Below, in pieces: positions 47,831 through 59,599 of a stretch of 64,000 nt of DNA. Source of the DNA: Lumnitzera littorea. Its lineage: Eukaryota; Streptophyta; Magnoliopsida; Myrtales; Combretaceae. Both the position numbers and the translations under genes were made by a program. Numbering within the stretch: the first letter of the stretch is position 1; each line of letters opens with the position of its first letter. Location: positions 10,938,609 to 11,002,608 of the forward strand of contig JAMXBB010000002.1 of assembly GCA_024138015.1 (NCBI GenBank), given 5' to 3'. The notes below the pieces were generated by a model. The model made no database searches. It saw nothing but the letters and a program-made list of their open reading frames with translations, and had not been told where the DNA came from.

Positions 47831-50759
47831 TATTACGCCCTGAAGTCGCGAAGTCGCAGAGTCGCAACAATCCTGCCATATAAATCATTCTATGATAGTA
47901 ACTGGCCTCATAGTGCCTATTATGGATATGATCTACACAAGACGTCGACGACTCCTCGCTTTGAAATAAACAGTTCAATTAAGAATTTAGCTAGAGTTAC
48001 AATAAGTATTAAAACTATAAGTCAATATATATATAATTAATGTACATTACTGTAAAATTCCTAAGTGATTCTACATTATATCATAATAATCAGCTAGTTT
48101 ACATATCAAATATCGGTCTTTCAATTTTAAAGATATTAGTGAGACTCTAGATATAAATTAACTATTAAGCAAATTGATCCTCACACCCCAGGCTTCAAAA
48201 GAGAACTAACCTCCAGATAGTTGTAGGGCAGCATATTAGTTAGAGTAATCAGAAGTTGGGACCTGTAAAAAGATCTATACGGGTATGAGCAACTATAGCT
48301 TAGTAAGTTGAATTGGAAACTTGTGAATGTATACAAACACAAACAAGATTATCAAGCAATTATTTTCATACAACGCAACAAGCAAGTGCCATCACACAAC
48401 GTAGTTTGGTTCATTGCAAAATTAGAATAATTTTATCTACTCTAATTCGGATTGAGAAGTTTTCATGTTATGCAACAGCTCACAACGAAACCCAGGTTTA
48501 TGCAATGGAGACACCACTCCTCCTAAGACTATCCTTTGAACCAATGCCTTCATCCTTACCGCAATCTCTTCTCCTATCATTTAGTTTAGCTAAAGATGAG
48601 AAAAAGACCAAATTACTATCTTACGCTATCTTTTTTGAAGGTGTCGGTGTTTGGTTGGAGAATTCTAATGATCCCCTAAAAGGTTGAAATACATGACAAT
48701 TTAGGGTATTAGGGTCAATTAAGATTAGGGTCGATTAAGATTAGGTTCAATTTAAGGTGTTCAAACAATTTCACATTAATCCAATCATAACAGTCATTAA
48801 TCACAACACAAATTCCAACACGAAGTCAAATACACAAGCACATGCATAAAACTACTTACAATCACAATCATACGCAATGCTAAATCTCTAAATACCCTAA
48901 AATAGTGCTCCAAATACAGTGAAGTAATAAACCTAACTTACCTGAAATTTTCAATTGCTCAATCACTCAATTGCAGATTGGTTCACCTTCATGTATCTAA
49001 TAATACAAATACATTTTTTTAATACTTATACTTTGATGATACATATTCTAAGTTATGGTTTAATTCACTTCTCCATATATACCTATTATTTACTAACGAT
49101 TCGTCTACATTAGATCGGGGTTCGGTTTCTGAATTAAATTTCAGTTTTGGTTTTAAATTGTTTTCAACTACGAAGAATCCTAAATATACTCAAATCCCAA
49201 TGTGAAATTAATCACATTAAGCTTGAGTATTCTAATATCATACTAGGTCTTCATTTAGTATTATAACCTATTTGGTACACTATAATCCTAATTAAGATAC
49301 CAGATTTTATTCCTAATATGAGAAAATCTTACGTTTTTTATCCAATTATCTAAAATTAATTTTTGTACTAGATTTATTTTGTATTGATATTATTATTATT
49401 ATATTATCCAATTTAACATATTATTTCATCTTTATTAAAATCCTAACTTCACATATTACTAAATTTCGTGCAATTACTGCATAATTCTCATATTAATTAC
49501 AATTAACACTCCAAATGTTAGGATTAGGTTTCCACATCAAAGATTAACATCCTTAAATATCTAATTACCTTTTAAGTCAGTAATTAATCATTTAATTACT
49601 TAATTAAGCCAAAATTACCTATTTTTTTCATTATTTTAGGATTAAAAAATTACTTAAAATTTTTGAAAATTAATTTTATAAAAATGACTTCATAGCATTA
49701 TTCTACAAAACTTAAGTATTTTATAGAAAAAAATTGAGCTCCAAACTACATTGTTAAGCCTATTTATTTTTAATTCTAAACATGTTCAGTTTTGTCCAAT
49801 TTCTTAAGAAACCTATATTTACAAAGATGATTACACTTAATCACTATTTTTCCCTAAATCTACATATAATAAAACATCATAATAATAAATTTCATAACTT
49901 TTTGGGTATAATTAATAATTTTAAAAAATTTTACAAAATCGAAATAGATTTAAGACTCACCTAGTTTATGAGCTTTTTGGCTTCCAACACCGGTTCGGGT
50001 GTATCGGCCTGTCCAGGCGGTCGGTTTAGAGTGAGGTGGTGGTGGTGGTTTGATTCCAGGTGGTGATGTGTGGGTTCGGTTTATTTGCCTTAACTGCACA
50101 GATTTTGGAAAAAAAATTATAATACCCTAATTTCCCTCTCAATTTCAATTCTCTCAATTTTCTTCAGCTCCCAACTGACCAAATAAGCCCTGAAAATTTT
50201 CTTGTTATTTATAGGGTCATAAAGGAATTGTTGTGCATTAATTAGGACAAGATAATACCCACATCCCTTCTATTTTTGTTTTTCATGTGTTTGTTTTTTA
50301 TTCGTTGATATTTTCTTACTTTTTCCCTTGTTACCACAATTAGATTTGGATCATTCACTATTTCTCTAATTTTTCCCTAATTTTTTTTCTAATTTTCTTT
50401 AATTATTTAGCAATTTGGGTAATTTCGTGTATTTCTACCTACACGTAAATACATGTGGGGCACAAGTAAATATTTCTAAATATTATTTAGGTTTCTCTAG
50501 CAATTTATTAGTTATCGAAATGCATTTTATGTAGTTTATGCACTTTCGATAAATTTCAATAAATAACAAGTAATATACTTAAAATTTAAAATTTTAATAT
50601 TCTCTTATTTTCTTAAATTTAAACTTACGGAATCACTTTTACTAATATTTCTAGCTTTAATTTATAATTTAGGTTTGATTAGATTCTTTAACCCATCGCT
50701 CTAAACTTTGTGTACTAAATTCGATCTTACGGTTATTTTGCTTATATTTAAGGCTTATA
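47831..50759 (-). mobile_element. Long LTR, copy F: complete solo LTR (2929 bp) inserted in Gypsy IV
   Basis: The left end TATTACGCCCTGAAG and right end AAGGCTTATA correspond to the ends of copy B with TG/CA mutated to TA/TA. The target duplication is GTAGG (47826-47830) / GTAGA (50760-50764). Excision restores the Gypsy IV order (SYLE before, GTLP-like after), as in uninterrupted Gypsy III at 15945. The conserved core is at about 48430-48720. No second LTR or internal coding region is present. Confidence 0.88.
50205..50214 (-). promoter_or_regulatory. TATA box of LTR copy F
   Basis: The minus strand reads CTATAAATAA, 545 bp from the LTR start and aligned with the boxes in copies B and C. 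Confidence 0.6.
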
Positions 50760-50764
50760 GTAGA

Positions 50765-51700
50765 GCACATTCCTATAAGACAAGAAAGAGGTTAAGAAGC
50801 TTAAATATCACACCACCAATTACAAGTTGGTCGATGGCGTCCTGTACCACAAAGGTGTTAACCTTCCCTTACTCAAATGCTTGCAATAAGGCAAGGGCCT
50901 GTGTATCATGAAAGAACTATATGTTGGAGTGTGCAACAACCACATTCAATCCCAAGTCCTCTACCTCCGAGCACTAAGGCTCGAGTATTATTAGCCTACC
51001 ATGAGGCAAGATGCCAAAGCCATGGCTTAGAAGTGCTCGCAGTACCAGAAGTACACCCCTATCAATCATACACCTAACAGTAGTCTCTAGCCATTGCCCA
51101 ACTTGTGGCCATTTACATAATGGGGTATCAACATCCTTAGGGCTTTTCCGAAGGCTTTAGGAGGACGGCAATTCATAATAGTTGCAGTAAACTACTTCAT
51201 TAAGTGGGTCGAAGCCAAAACGGTGGCAAAAATTACGGAGAAAGGTGTCAAGTCTTTCGTTAGAAACAACATCCTCTCTCAACTTCGGGTTCCCTATGCT
51301 TTCATCATTGACAATGGGCAATAGTTTGACAACTCTAAATTCAAGGAATTATACGCTAAACACCACATCATGTTGCACTTTGCGTCACCCTTAGTCAAAC
51401 GGATAAGCAAAGGCAGCCAACCAGATCATCCTAGACAGCTTAAAGAAACGAATGGATCGAACCCGTAGCATTTAGGCATACGAACTGCCCAACATTCTAT
51501 GGGGATATAAGATCACCTACCACATCTCCACAAGCGAAACCCCCTTTTGCCTGACATTCGAGTCGACAGCAATCCTCCCTGTTAAACTCAAACTCCCTAT
51601 CATCTGGACTTGAAGCTTCGACGCCTCCCTCAATGAGTCTCCATTATAAGCTAGCGTTGACACTATTGAAGAGATTTGAGACCTTACTATGGCTCCAATA
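50765..51700 (+). pseudogene. Gypsy IV integrase remnant
   Basis: Reads YKLVDGVLYHKGVNLPLLKC (about 50820-50880), then the core GGRQFIIVAVNYFIKWVEAK (about 51160-51217) and the second Asp block PYAFIIDNGQ with FDNSKFKELYAKHHI (about 51292-51370). Stops and frameshifts are present, including one in the second-Asp block. Confidence 0.8.
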
Positions 51701-52029
51701 ACTACATATCAGCGCTGAGCTGCCCAATACTATGATTAAAAGATCGAACATAAGGAATTTAAGGTCAGCGACTTGATTTGCCAAAAGTTAAAAGCTACTA
51801 GCTCATGAAAAGGATAGGGCAAGCTAGCCTCTAATTGGGAAGACTCGGTCAGAGTTAAGAAAAACTCAAGCAATGGAGCATACAGACTAGAAAGATTGAT
51901 AGCAAGCTCATCCCGCGCACATAGAATCCCGATAATCTTTAGCTTTACTTTGGTTAGCATATTACTGTATAAATCCTTTCTAAACGATGAATGAAAAATT
52001 ACGTTTTATAATTGTTGTCTACCATTCTC
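51701..52029 (+). other. Gypsy IV end of pol and start of 3' region
   Basis: Holds the last integrase-like pieces (DLICQKLKA, SSNWEDSVRVKKN near 51765-51870) and then non-coding sequence before the tandem array. Confidence 0.5.
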
Positions 52030-52520
52030 TCCTTCTCATTGACCTAACCCCCCTCAGGTAACCTTAGTAAGCGAAAACACCTCTTACACAGAGGAATTCC
52101 CACTTATTGGGTAAGTCAGAATGCTATTGGCTTGACTCCCTCAAGTAACCTTTGTAAAAGGAAACACCTTTTGTATAGAGAAGCTCCAACTTATCGGGCA
52201 AGTCGGAATGCCACCAACTTCACCCCCTCAGGTAACCTTAACAAGGAGAAACGCCCCTTGCATAGAAAAACAGCTACTTACTAGGCAAGTCAGAACATCA
52301 CTAGCCTGACCCCCTCGGGTAACCTTGGCAAGGGAAGACACCCTTTGCACAAAAAAATACGTACTTATTGAATAGTTGGAGCGCCATTGACCTAACCCCC
52401 TCAAGTAACCTTGGTAAAGGAAAACACCCCTTGCACAAAAGGACTCCTACTTACTGGGCAAGTCGAAACACCGCTAACTTAACCCCCTTGGGTAACTTCG
52501 GCAAGGAGAAATTCCCATAT
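52030..52520 (+). repeat. Tandem array, about 6 copies of ~87 bp
   Basis: Copies begin with CCCTCAGGTAACC-like words near 52052, 52140, 52227, 52314, 52400 and 52488. Each unit also has a CAAGGGAAACACC-like and a TTACTGGGCAAGTC-like part. The units differ at many sites. Tat elements often carry such arrays between pol and the 3' LTR. Confidence 0.9.
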
Positions 52521-52545
52521 ACAAGCATTCGAATAAGGTAAAACG

Positions 52546-52550
<5 letters not shown>

Positions 52551-52596
<46 letters not shown>
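52551..52596. repeat. (AG)23 microsatellite
   Basis: 46 bases of perfect AG repeats directly after the tandem array, in the Gypsy IV 3' region. Confidence 0.95.
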
Positions 52597-52598
<2 letters not shown>

Positions 52599-52718
52599 AA
52601 AGTACACAACAGGACACAAGTAAGTTAAAACTTCATTCATTACTTGAAAAATTGCAAAAGTAAGGTCAGCAGCCTGACTTAGGATATAAGAAGGAAAAGA
52701 AATATAAGGAAAACAAAA

Positions 52719-55704
52719 CTATCGCCTAGGATCAGTCAACTTTAGTAACTTTAAAAAGTCTAAGGCTTTAATTTGCTCGAAGCTTTGATTCATGTCTAAC
52801 CTTTAGGGAGGTTGGCTTTGGGCTAGAGTAAAGGCTAAAGGTTGCTAACAGGGGTCAATAGAAGGATCACCTTAACCTTAATCACTTCGAGTAATGCTTT
52901 TAGGGGTAACCTTTCGTCAAGCTGCTAAGGTAGAAATGGATGTAAAAGCATCTTACCTGGCCTCAGCAGCAGAAGGGGTATCTTGGACTCCACTGGTCGC
53001 TTGAGTAGCCTCCCTCTCTTACTTTTCAGCCTCCCCCTTCTCCCTAAAGGTGGGGGAATCTAAAAAACTTAGGAAACCTAGGTCAAAGTCTGGATAATGG
53101 GAGAGCACTTGTCTCTTCATGTAGTGAGTGCAATCGGTGGACAGGTCTTTTAGCTTGTCCAACATTCGTCTGTCGCTCGATAATTAGTGACGACCTTTTT
53201 TGCAGCAGTGTCGCTAAAGACCTCCCCACTCTTCATTTTGAAGATAATCTCTTCCATCTCCAAAACTCTTTCCTATAGCTCTTGGACTTATAACTCTAAC
53301 CCTATATTCAAATCAACCAACTCTAGTGAAGTAGCTTTGATACTGTCATACTCGAAAGCCTTCGTCGCCAACTTAGTCTGTAACCTGGCAACTAATACCT
53401 TTAGGTCGGCATTCTCTTTCTTAAGCTAGGCCTTAGCCTCCTTCTCCTCATCCAATTTATGAGAGAGATAAGCTTTTGTAGCCATTTTAGCAGCTTCTCT
53501 CTCCCGTTCTGCATGCGCCAACCGCCCTTGAAGCCTAACGACTTATACATAAGAGCAATACAAGTGCTGGTTTGCTTTGGCGAATTTATCCAAATATTTA
53601 TTAGTAGAGGATTCTACCTTTTGCAAGCCCTTCTCAACCATGTGCAACACCTCTCGAAAGCCTTTTACCTCTTTTTGATAGCATTGTATTTGCTTAGCTG
53701 AAGCAATACCTAGCTGTGGTATTGCAAAGAAGCATGAGTCAAGTTTAGTTCAAAGAAAAGGATGAAGAGCATCAAAGTAAAGAGGTGAAGACTTAATTGC
53801 TGCATTAACGTACTCAAATGGCCCACCATCTCTATGGAGTTGCCCCTACCTACCATGGACAATCCTTCGAGTACCTTAACGAGGCCTGGTAGTTGAGAGT
53901 CCGATGCCGCAACATAAGGCCATTAGGTTGGACCTCCTACTTTGGCCTCAGGAGCTTTCCTCTAACCCTCTTGATCTCGAACTCGAGGACTTAGCTCAGG
54001 AGCTCTTCGTTACAAGAGACGTATGACACCTCTTTGAACAAGTCCAACTCAATCCCCAAGAATTTGAACTTATTGAGGATGTTAAAAAGCTCATCCCCAA
54101 GTTCATCTATATACTTATAGGGATGAGCTGTCGGCTACTTAGTTTAAGTCGTACGACTTAAGGGTGCCTTTGCTAGTAGCCTTTGCTTCTTGGTTGCAAG
54201 CATTGCTTCTTTAGCTATCTCGGGAGCCTTCCTCTTCTGCCCTGCCACTTTAGGTGGGGCAACAACCTCGACCATCTCCTCCTCCCTCCCCAAAAGGGTA
54301 AGCATTTATATCTCTGGCTCCTCATCACCAGCGGGCTTATCCATTATAAGAATGGGCTCGATAGTGGAGATGAGGGTAAGGGAAGGAAGAGTCATGCCCA
54401 AAGGCTCTGTAATTAGTGACTTGTACTAAAGACCGATGGTAATCCCTTGAGGAAGAGGCAATTGGTTAGGCCTTGCTAGTCTCCCCAGCCCCTAACCTCG
54501 CCTATCGGTGGCTCATAATCTCGTTCACGGAGGGACAAGGAACCCTTGTAGACAAATTTTTGCTTGCAAAAATAGATTGAAGTAGGGAGGAAAAAGAAAA
54601 ATGAGGCAAAAACAAAAGAAATGACTATTACCATTCGCCAACTCTCTCGTAACCGGTATAAACAAGGAAGATCCCCCATTTTACAAGTAGAGATGTCATA
54701 CGAAGTACCTTTACACTAGCACAACAAACGAAAGCGTCTGTAAAAGGAATGAACTTATACCTTGAGCTCATTTCTTTACCACAACTTTCTTTATGTTAGG
54801 GAAGAGCTCGAAGATCGAACATTGGAAATATCTCTCTATAGCCTCTGTAGCATTTATCTCCTGGCCACATATGAGGGCCATGAAGGCTTGAATCTCTAGC
54901 GTGGCTTCTGCATCATTGGAGCTGAGCCACTTTTGAGCACCAGTCTGAACCATTTTTGATCAATCGCATTAAAAAATCTACCTCTTTGGGTAGCTCAACC
55001 ACCGTGTAGTCATCTTGCTAATCCTTTATTGAATCCATAAGGTCGCATAATAGTTTCTTTCCAGGACTAGATTGGAGTTACAACCACCTTCCCTACGCTT
55101 TTTCATATATAGAAGTGGTTGAAATGGTCAGGGTAGTCCTTATCACCAAATACTCACATAGCACCTGGAAAGACTTTAATACCCTCCACTTATAGGGAAA
55201 GACTGTGTCGAACTGCACTAGTAGAAGTTGAAGAGCTCTTTCTCAAAGTGACTTGGAGGGAGACACTGCCCAAACTCTAGGCACTTTTCAAATACTGTGA
55301 AGTGCCTCCTTAATAGTAAGGTTACATGCTTGTACCAGCTTGGCAACTGTATCTGCCACCTAAGGATTGCCTTAACGACGAAGTTACTCAGGATCCAACT
55401 GGGGGCAAAGGGTTTACTCTTACTCACCCGGCTATTGGGCCCTTGCTTATCCTAGATACATCGAATAAATCCTTGGGAGGGGGCATATGCATATATATCC
55501 CTTCAGATGACATTGATGAGCCTAGCTCTATCTAATACCTCCACTGCCATCCTAATGAACTTGTAAAGTTGTGTTAAAGACAAGACTACATCTTCTCTTA
55601 CTTGGGTGGGGAGGGAAGGGTGGGTGCGGATCACTTTTAATAGACTCAAAGTCAGAGATGTGCCTTGACAAGTTAAAACCCACCTTACCTATGTTAGCCG
55701 ACAT
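52719..55704 (-). pseudogene. Antisense ORF of Gypsy IV (N-terminal domain plus coiled coil), decayed
   Basis: On the strand opposite to gag-pol a protein-like trail starts at ATG 55704 (MSANIGKVGFNLSRH). It continues through QLPSWYKHVTLLLRR and LPPSHFEKELFNFY (about 55218-55330), FPYKWRVLKSFQVLCEYL (about 55140-55200) and AQKWLSSNDAEATLEIQ (about 54890-54935). It then enters a heptad-rich coiled-coil region (about 53150-53690, e.g. AEREREAAKMATKAYLSHKL and KKENADLKVLVARLQTKL) and ends LTDPRR-stop at 52719. Stops and frameshifts break it; a donor-like CCAG|GTAAGA lies near 52958. Such antisense ORFs are known in Tat-lineage elements; this one may belong to the Pfam 'putative gypsy type transposon' group, which I infer from general form only. 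Its function is unknown. Confidence 0.65.
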
Positions 55705-56548
55705 GGTGGTGAAAAGGCGATGAAGAAGATCGAAGGTTAAAAAGTTTTCGAAAGAAGTTTGATGCAAGAGAGTAAAATTCATAGTAATTAAACAAATAGA
55801 TTGCAAAAAAGTGAACTCTTGTTGTGATTATGCTATTTTATAGGCCAAGCGTTTGAGAAACTGCACAGGTGATTATAGGGATTTGTACATACACAAATCT
55901 CTTGGAATGCTATAGGATAAACATGTAGAGTTAGGGTCGATTAGACAGTCACCTTTAAAAGGCAAAACATATGTAGCTATATGCTGGTTTGCTATGATAG
56001 GACACCTGTCACATTATATTAAATGCACTGAAATTAGGCGCATTAGGGTCGGAATTTGACAAAGTTTTTTTCGTAAGAAGTTTTCCAAGGTCCCTACAAC
56101 TTCCACCTGCTTGATACGATAGAAGCACGGCGTCTCAGATTAAGTAATCATGCTTACTTGGCTTATGGAGAGCATAGTTCAACCAGGCCTACTTAACTCC
56201 TCAGATTGCCCACCAATGCAAAGGTATCCTGCTCTGGCACTCTAACGAAAGCTTTATCCTACTCGGGTCATCAACACTTTGCTTCGAGACAATTGCTGAC
56301 GCCTCAACTCTTCCAACTTCAAGCATTTTCACTCCAGCTATTCACCAGCATAAGCACATTCGACTCGGATGTTCACTGTCGCAAATACCGCCACCTCAGC
56401 CTCTTGCTTACTCAGACCTACACCCTTGCCACATTGGCATGGTAGCATCAGCTCGAGCCCTTTTAAGTTAGATCAACCACACACATAAGAGGCTCATGTA
56501 TCCCTTCTCTTTACTTTCACCTCGATAGCAAAACTACAGGAGCATAAG
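55705..56548. other. Gypsy IV region between antisense ORF and 3' LTR
   Basis: No gene recognised. It would hold the promoter of the antisense ORF. A short plus-strand frame (56206-56445) has no motif. The expected polypurine tract before 56549 is weak (ACAGGAGCATAAG). Confidence 0.45.
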
Positions 56549-57053
56549 TGTTATTAAGGCTCTTTAGATATGGACTCCTCAGGTTCGTCCAAATCTGATG
56601 CATCTCACCATTTAGGGCTCATCGCTTTGGGCTTAAGCCTTAGGTTTGGTTTGATTGAGTCCAAGAATCTCTTTAATGGCTAGAGAACAACGAATAAGGA
56701 TAAGAAATTAAATCAACTACGACCTCAAGCATGTGTGGGACACAGTGGACCCTACGAGCTCACTCTCTCCCATACTTGTGGGAGAAAATATCACCTAATA
56801 ACTATCTTCTAATTCTCGGTGCTACTCCACTATAGATACCAAGTCATCACTTAACGGTAAATTTCTTTACACTTTGTGCATTAAAGCTTGACTACTATTC
56901 TTGAGCATCTATTACTCTCTAGAACACATTACTAACTTAAGTATCAGAGTAGTCACGTTAGATAATACCTTGGCGTTCTCTCGTAGTGTTTTATTTTGTA
57001 GGTTTACCAAATGTGCAAAGCTCAACTTCTACAGACAAATCCTCTAAGATGAC
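56549..57053 (+). mobile_element. Gypsy IV 3' LTR
   Basis: TGTTATTAAGGCTC to AAGATGAC, homologous to 43063-43571 with many substitutions; its TATA box is mutated to CTATAGATAC (56830). Confidence 0.85.
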
Positions 57054-57165
57054 CAAACTGAACTAAATAGGTTTTGATTTTTCTTTTTCTTTTGGAAAAA
57101 AAAAGGGTTAGATGATTAGGAGGAACAAAGGAAGGAACGTCCGCTTTTATTTCACGTGAAAGTTT

Positions 57166-57285
57166 TTAGAATTGGTTGTTAACAGTGGAAACAGCAGAAT
57201 CTCGAGAATTTTGAGCTCCATTAGAGGTAACGAACATTGCAGCATCTCGCCCAATCAGGAATGGGTTGGCATCGCGGTCAGCCAT
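57166..57285 (-). CDS. Possible small ORF, 39 codons, unrecognised
   Basis: The minus strand has ATG at 57285 in a good plant context (GCATGGCT). It encodes a hydrophilic 39-residue peptide starting MADRDANPFLIGRD and ending TVNNQF, stop at 57166. The base composition is more balanced than in the AT-rich surroundings. Upstream on the same strand lies a group of ACGT-core boxes (57513-57582). No signal peptide, membrane segment or known family was recognised. It could equally be a chance frame or the last exon of a lost gene. Confidence 0.3.
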   Translation of the reverse strand: MADRDANPFLIGRDAAMFVTSNGAQNSRDSAVSTVNNQF

Positions 57286-57512
57286 GCAGAATTGATATAT
57301 ATACAAAAGGTATTTTAATTACAAGAGTGATGAGAGACAAAAACGTTGGATAAAAGCTACACAGGAGCAAATTTTGTTAAGCCTGGCCTATGATAATGTA
57401 AAAGAAATGAGTGATCCAAAGCTTGGATCAACAGCCCACGGTCCAATCGATTAAAGTCCAACGGCTAGCTAAAGAAGTCCACGCCAGCCCTTAGGCTGGT
57501 CCTGAAATCGTC

Positions 57513-57582
57513 AGGCCCACGTTACTCCGGCTGCCAAAAAGCCACACGCCAATGCGTCTACCACGTCCATATCTCCACGTCC
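57513..57582 (-). promoter_or_regulatory. Cluster of ACGT-core (ABRE/G-box-like) boxes
   Basis: Minus strand: GGACGTGG occurs twice, 14 bases apart (57575-57582 and 57561-57568), and AACGTGGGC at about 57513-57521. All read toward the small ORF at 57285. A perfect 12-base palindrome TTTCACGTGAAA lies downstream at about 57150-57161. Such clusters occur in ABA-responsive promoters. Confidence 0.4.
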
Positions 57583-58157
57583 AATTCATGAATTAGTATT
57601 TTTTATCAATTTGCTTTTAAAGTACCATCAGATTCGAAGTTCCAGTGACTTTTACGCTCATAATTATATTTAATCAATAATTAATGTCCGTCCGAATCAA
57701 TTGATATGTTTATCAAATTTAATTAAAATACTTCAAAAATTATATTTCTATGTTAATGAATAAGTATGCCAAAAAAAGATAATGATTTGAAAAATCGTAC
57801 AAAAGTATCAACGTCATATTTCTACGATAAAGATCCTAAAAGCCTATTAGAGTGACTCAAAATTGCTTTTTCGTTGTCAACATAATAGTACAGTATTATA
57901 ACCTTTTTATCCCACGTGTACAAGGCTCGATTACCTTATGGTTATGGGGTTTTTTAAAATATTATTGAAACCAAACCCAAACTCCGAATGTTGAGGAAAA
58001 ATAAGTTGTTTTTCCAAATCATTTTTAAGCTCTATTGGGATACTATAAATCCTTTTCACGATATTATGAGGTTTGATCCATCAAGTATTTTACAAAATTC
58101 AAGCTGTTTGAATTCTTAACTATTATTTATATAACACAATATATGATTGATAGTTGT
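57583..58157. other. AT-rich spacer
   Basis: Nothing recognised. Confidence 0.5.
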
Positions 58158-58690
58158 TGATAGAATATTTTAGGCATGAGTTTTTTAAGTCCATACCAAT
58201 CAATCCACACTTATAACTTAATTTCTTTCAATTGAATTTAGCCTTTCTACTCATTTGATCTACTTTGATCGAGGCCTACATGATAGCCTACTTGCATACT
58301 ATAGACTTCAACAATTGAAAGACAAGGATAAGACTTAAAGACTTAGTCAATGACCATCTCCTATAATATAAGGCTATGTTGATAAGTGCGTCTCCACAAT
58401 CTACGACTTGTAGATATATCCTCTACCTACTAACAGCAACTTTTTAATTATCAGTTTCATTCTTCTATAAATGTTAAGTCATCATCTAATCTTAAATTAT
58501 TTAATATTTTGCACACTTAAATTATATTCTACCTCCTAGCGTATATTCTCTTTCTTTATAATTACATACTAACTTAAGTATTAAAGCAGTTATGTTAAAC
58601 AACAATTCGATATCTCTCACTGTTTACTCTTTTGCAGGCTTACATACAAGGCTAAAGCCCAATCTGTACTAATCAACATCTAGAGATAAT
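58158..58690 (+). mobile_element. Diverged solo LTR related to Gypsy IV
   Basis: Begins TGATAGAATATTTTAGGCAT, like TGATAAAGCTCTTTAGACAT of the Gypsy IV LTR, and stays alignable to the end (TGCAGGCTTACATACAAGG... against TACAGGCTTACCAAATGTG). A TATA box CTATAAAT at about 58465 is at the same distance from the start (307 against 286 bp). No primer site or coding region follows. A clear target duplication was not found. Confidence 0.7.
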
Positions 58691-59599
58691 AGTAATAATA
58701 TATATTCAAACCGGAGGAAACTCTTTCTTCCATTTTTCAAATACCTAGGTGTACAACTTCAAGGAGTGATTGACTTCCTATGATACCGAGTGTACATATC
58801 TTACGAGGATAAAAATCAAAGATCGATACAACCAAGTACCAACCATCTCGAATCTAAAAGGCCAGCTTGATGCGTAGAGCCACTAAAAGAAAATTCCCAG
58901 CAAGAATTCGTGGGAAGCACGAAGTAACATGCTGAATTGCAAAGTATGTATGACTCATGAGCGAAAAAAGGAGAAAGATCTTCTTATCATTATTTTTCTA
59001 AAGTGGTAATCCAAATCTCTAATGTACCTAAGACTAAGATTGTCCTCTAATGTACCAATGAATAGATTGTCCTCTTACAATAGTATATAGTAATACTGAG
59101 ACTACTATATTATTCCAACAATTAATAACGTGGGCAACTGGAGATCTTAATAAGCATCCACCAATTGCCGCAACTTTTGCATAAATTTAAAAAGGGAGAT
59201 TTATCTTATGAATTAAATAATAAAAGTAGTCACCGCCAGCCATCAACCACCATTAATGGTCCAATGGAGTAGAAATAGGGTAGGATTGTTTGGGGATGTT
59301 TAATGGTTTTACTTACGATCGTGTTTAGGATTTATAAGTAAAGATTTCATTTAAAATTAAGATTTTTTGTAATTTAATAGTACGGACAATATGAAGTTTA
59401 AATTCTTCCTTTTCTTATTATAATCACTGAAAAAAATTTCATTTAAAATTATATACGAACATTTCTAGATCCATACTTAAGAATTTTTGTCAAAATATTA
59501 GCATATAACCAAATTTAAGAAATCTGATAATTCAGGTCTAATATTTTGAAAATATAAAAGCTTGTTTTGTCAAAATTAGAACCTATTTGATATGATTAT
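58691..59599. other. Spacer without recognised gene
   Basis: No coding sequence supported on either strand. Confidence 0.5.

Larger units (their letters stand above)
43063..57053 (+). mobile_element. Gypsy IV: Tat-lineage Ty3/gypsy element with both LTRs and nested LTR copy F
   Basis: LTRs at 43063-43571 and 56549-57053, a primer site after the 5' LTR, then gag, knuckle, protease, reverse transcriptase, RNase H, archaeal-type RNase H and integrase. A long 3' region follows with a tandem array and an antisense ORF. Without LTR copy F (2929 bp) it is about 11.06 kb, in the size range of Tat elements. Frames are broken and the LTRs differ at many sites, so it is old. No clear 5-bp target duplication was found. 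Confidence 0.9.

Noticed and set aside
48313..48687. 124-codon open frame (+)
   Set aside because: Lies inside LTR copy F, antisense to it; treated as part of the conserved-core observation and not as a gene.
52030..52520. Regular repeats that could suggest a CRISPR-like array
   Set aside because: Units are head-to-tail and diverged over their whole length with no unique spacers; it is a retrotransposon tandem array in a plant genome.
53187..53701. Two plus-strand frames of 80 codons
   Set aside because: Complement of the coiled-coil part of the minus-strand ORF, which has the better protein character.
54183..54429. Overlapping plus-strand frames of 77 and 79 codons
   Set aside because: Shadows of the antisense coiled-coil/linker region of Gypsy IV.
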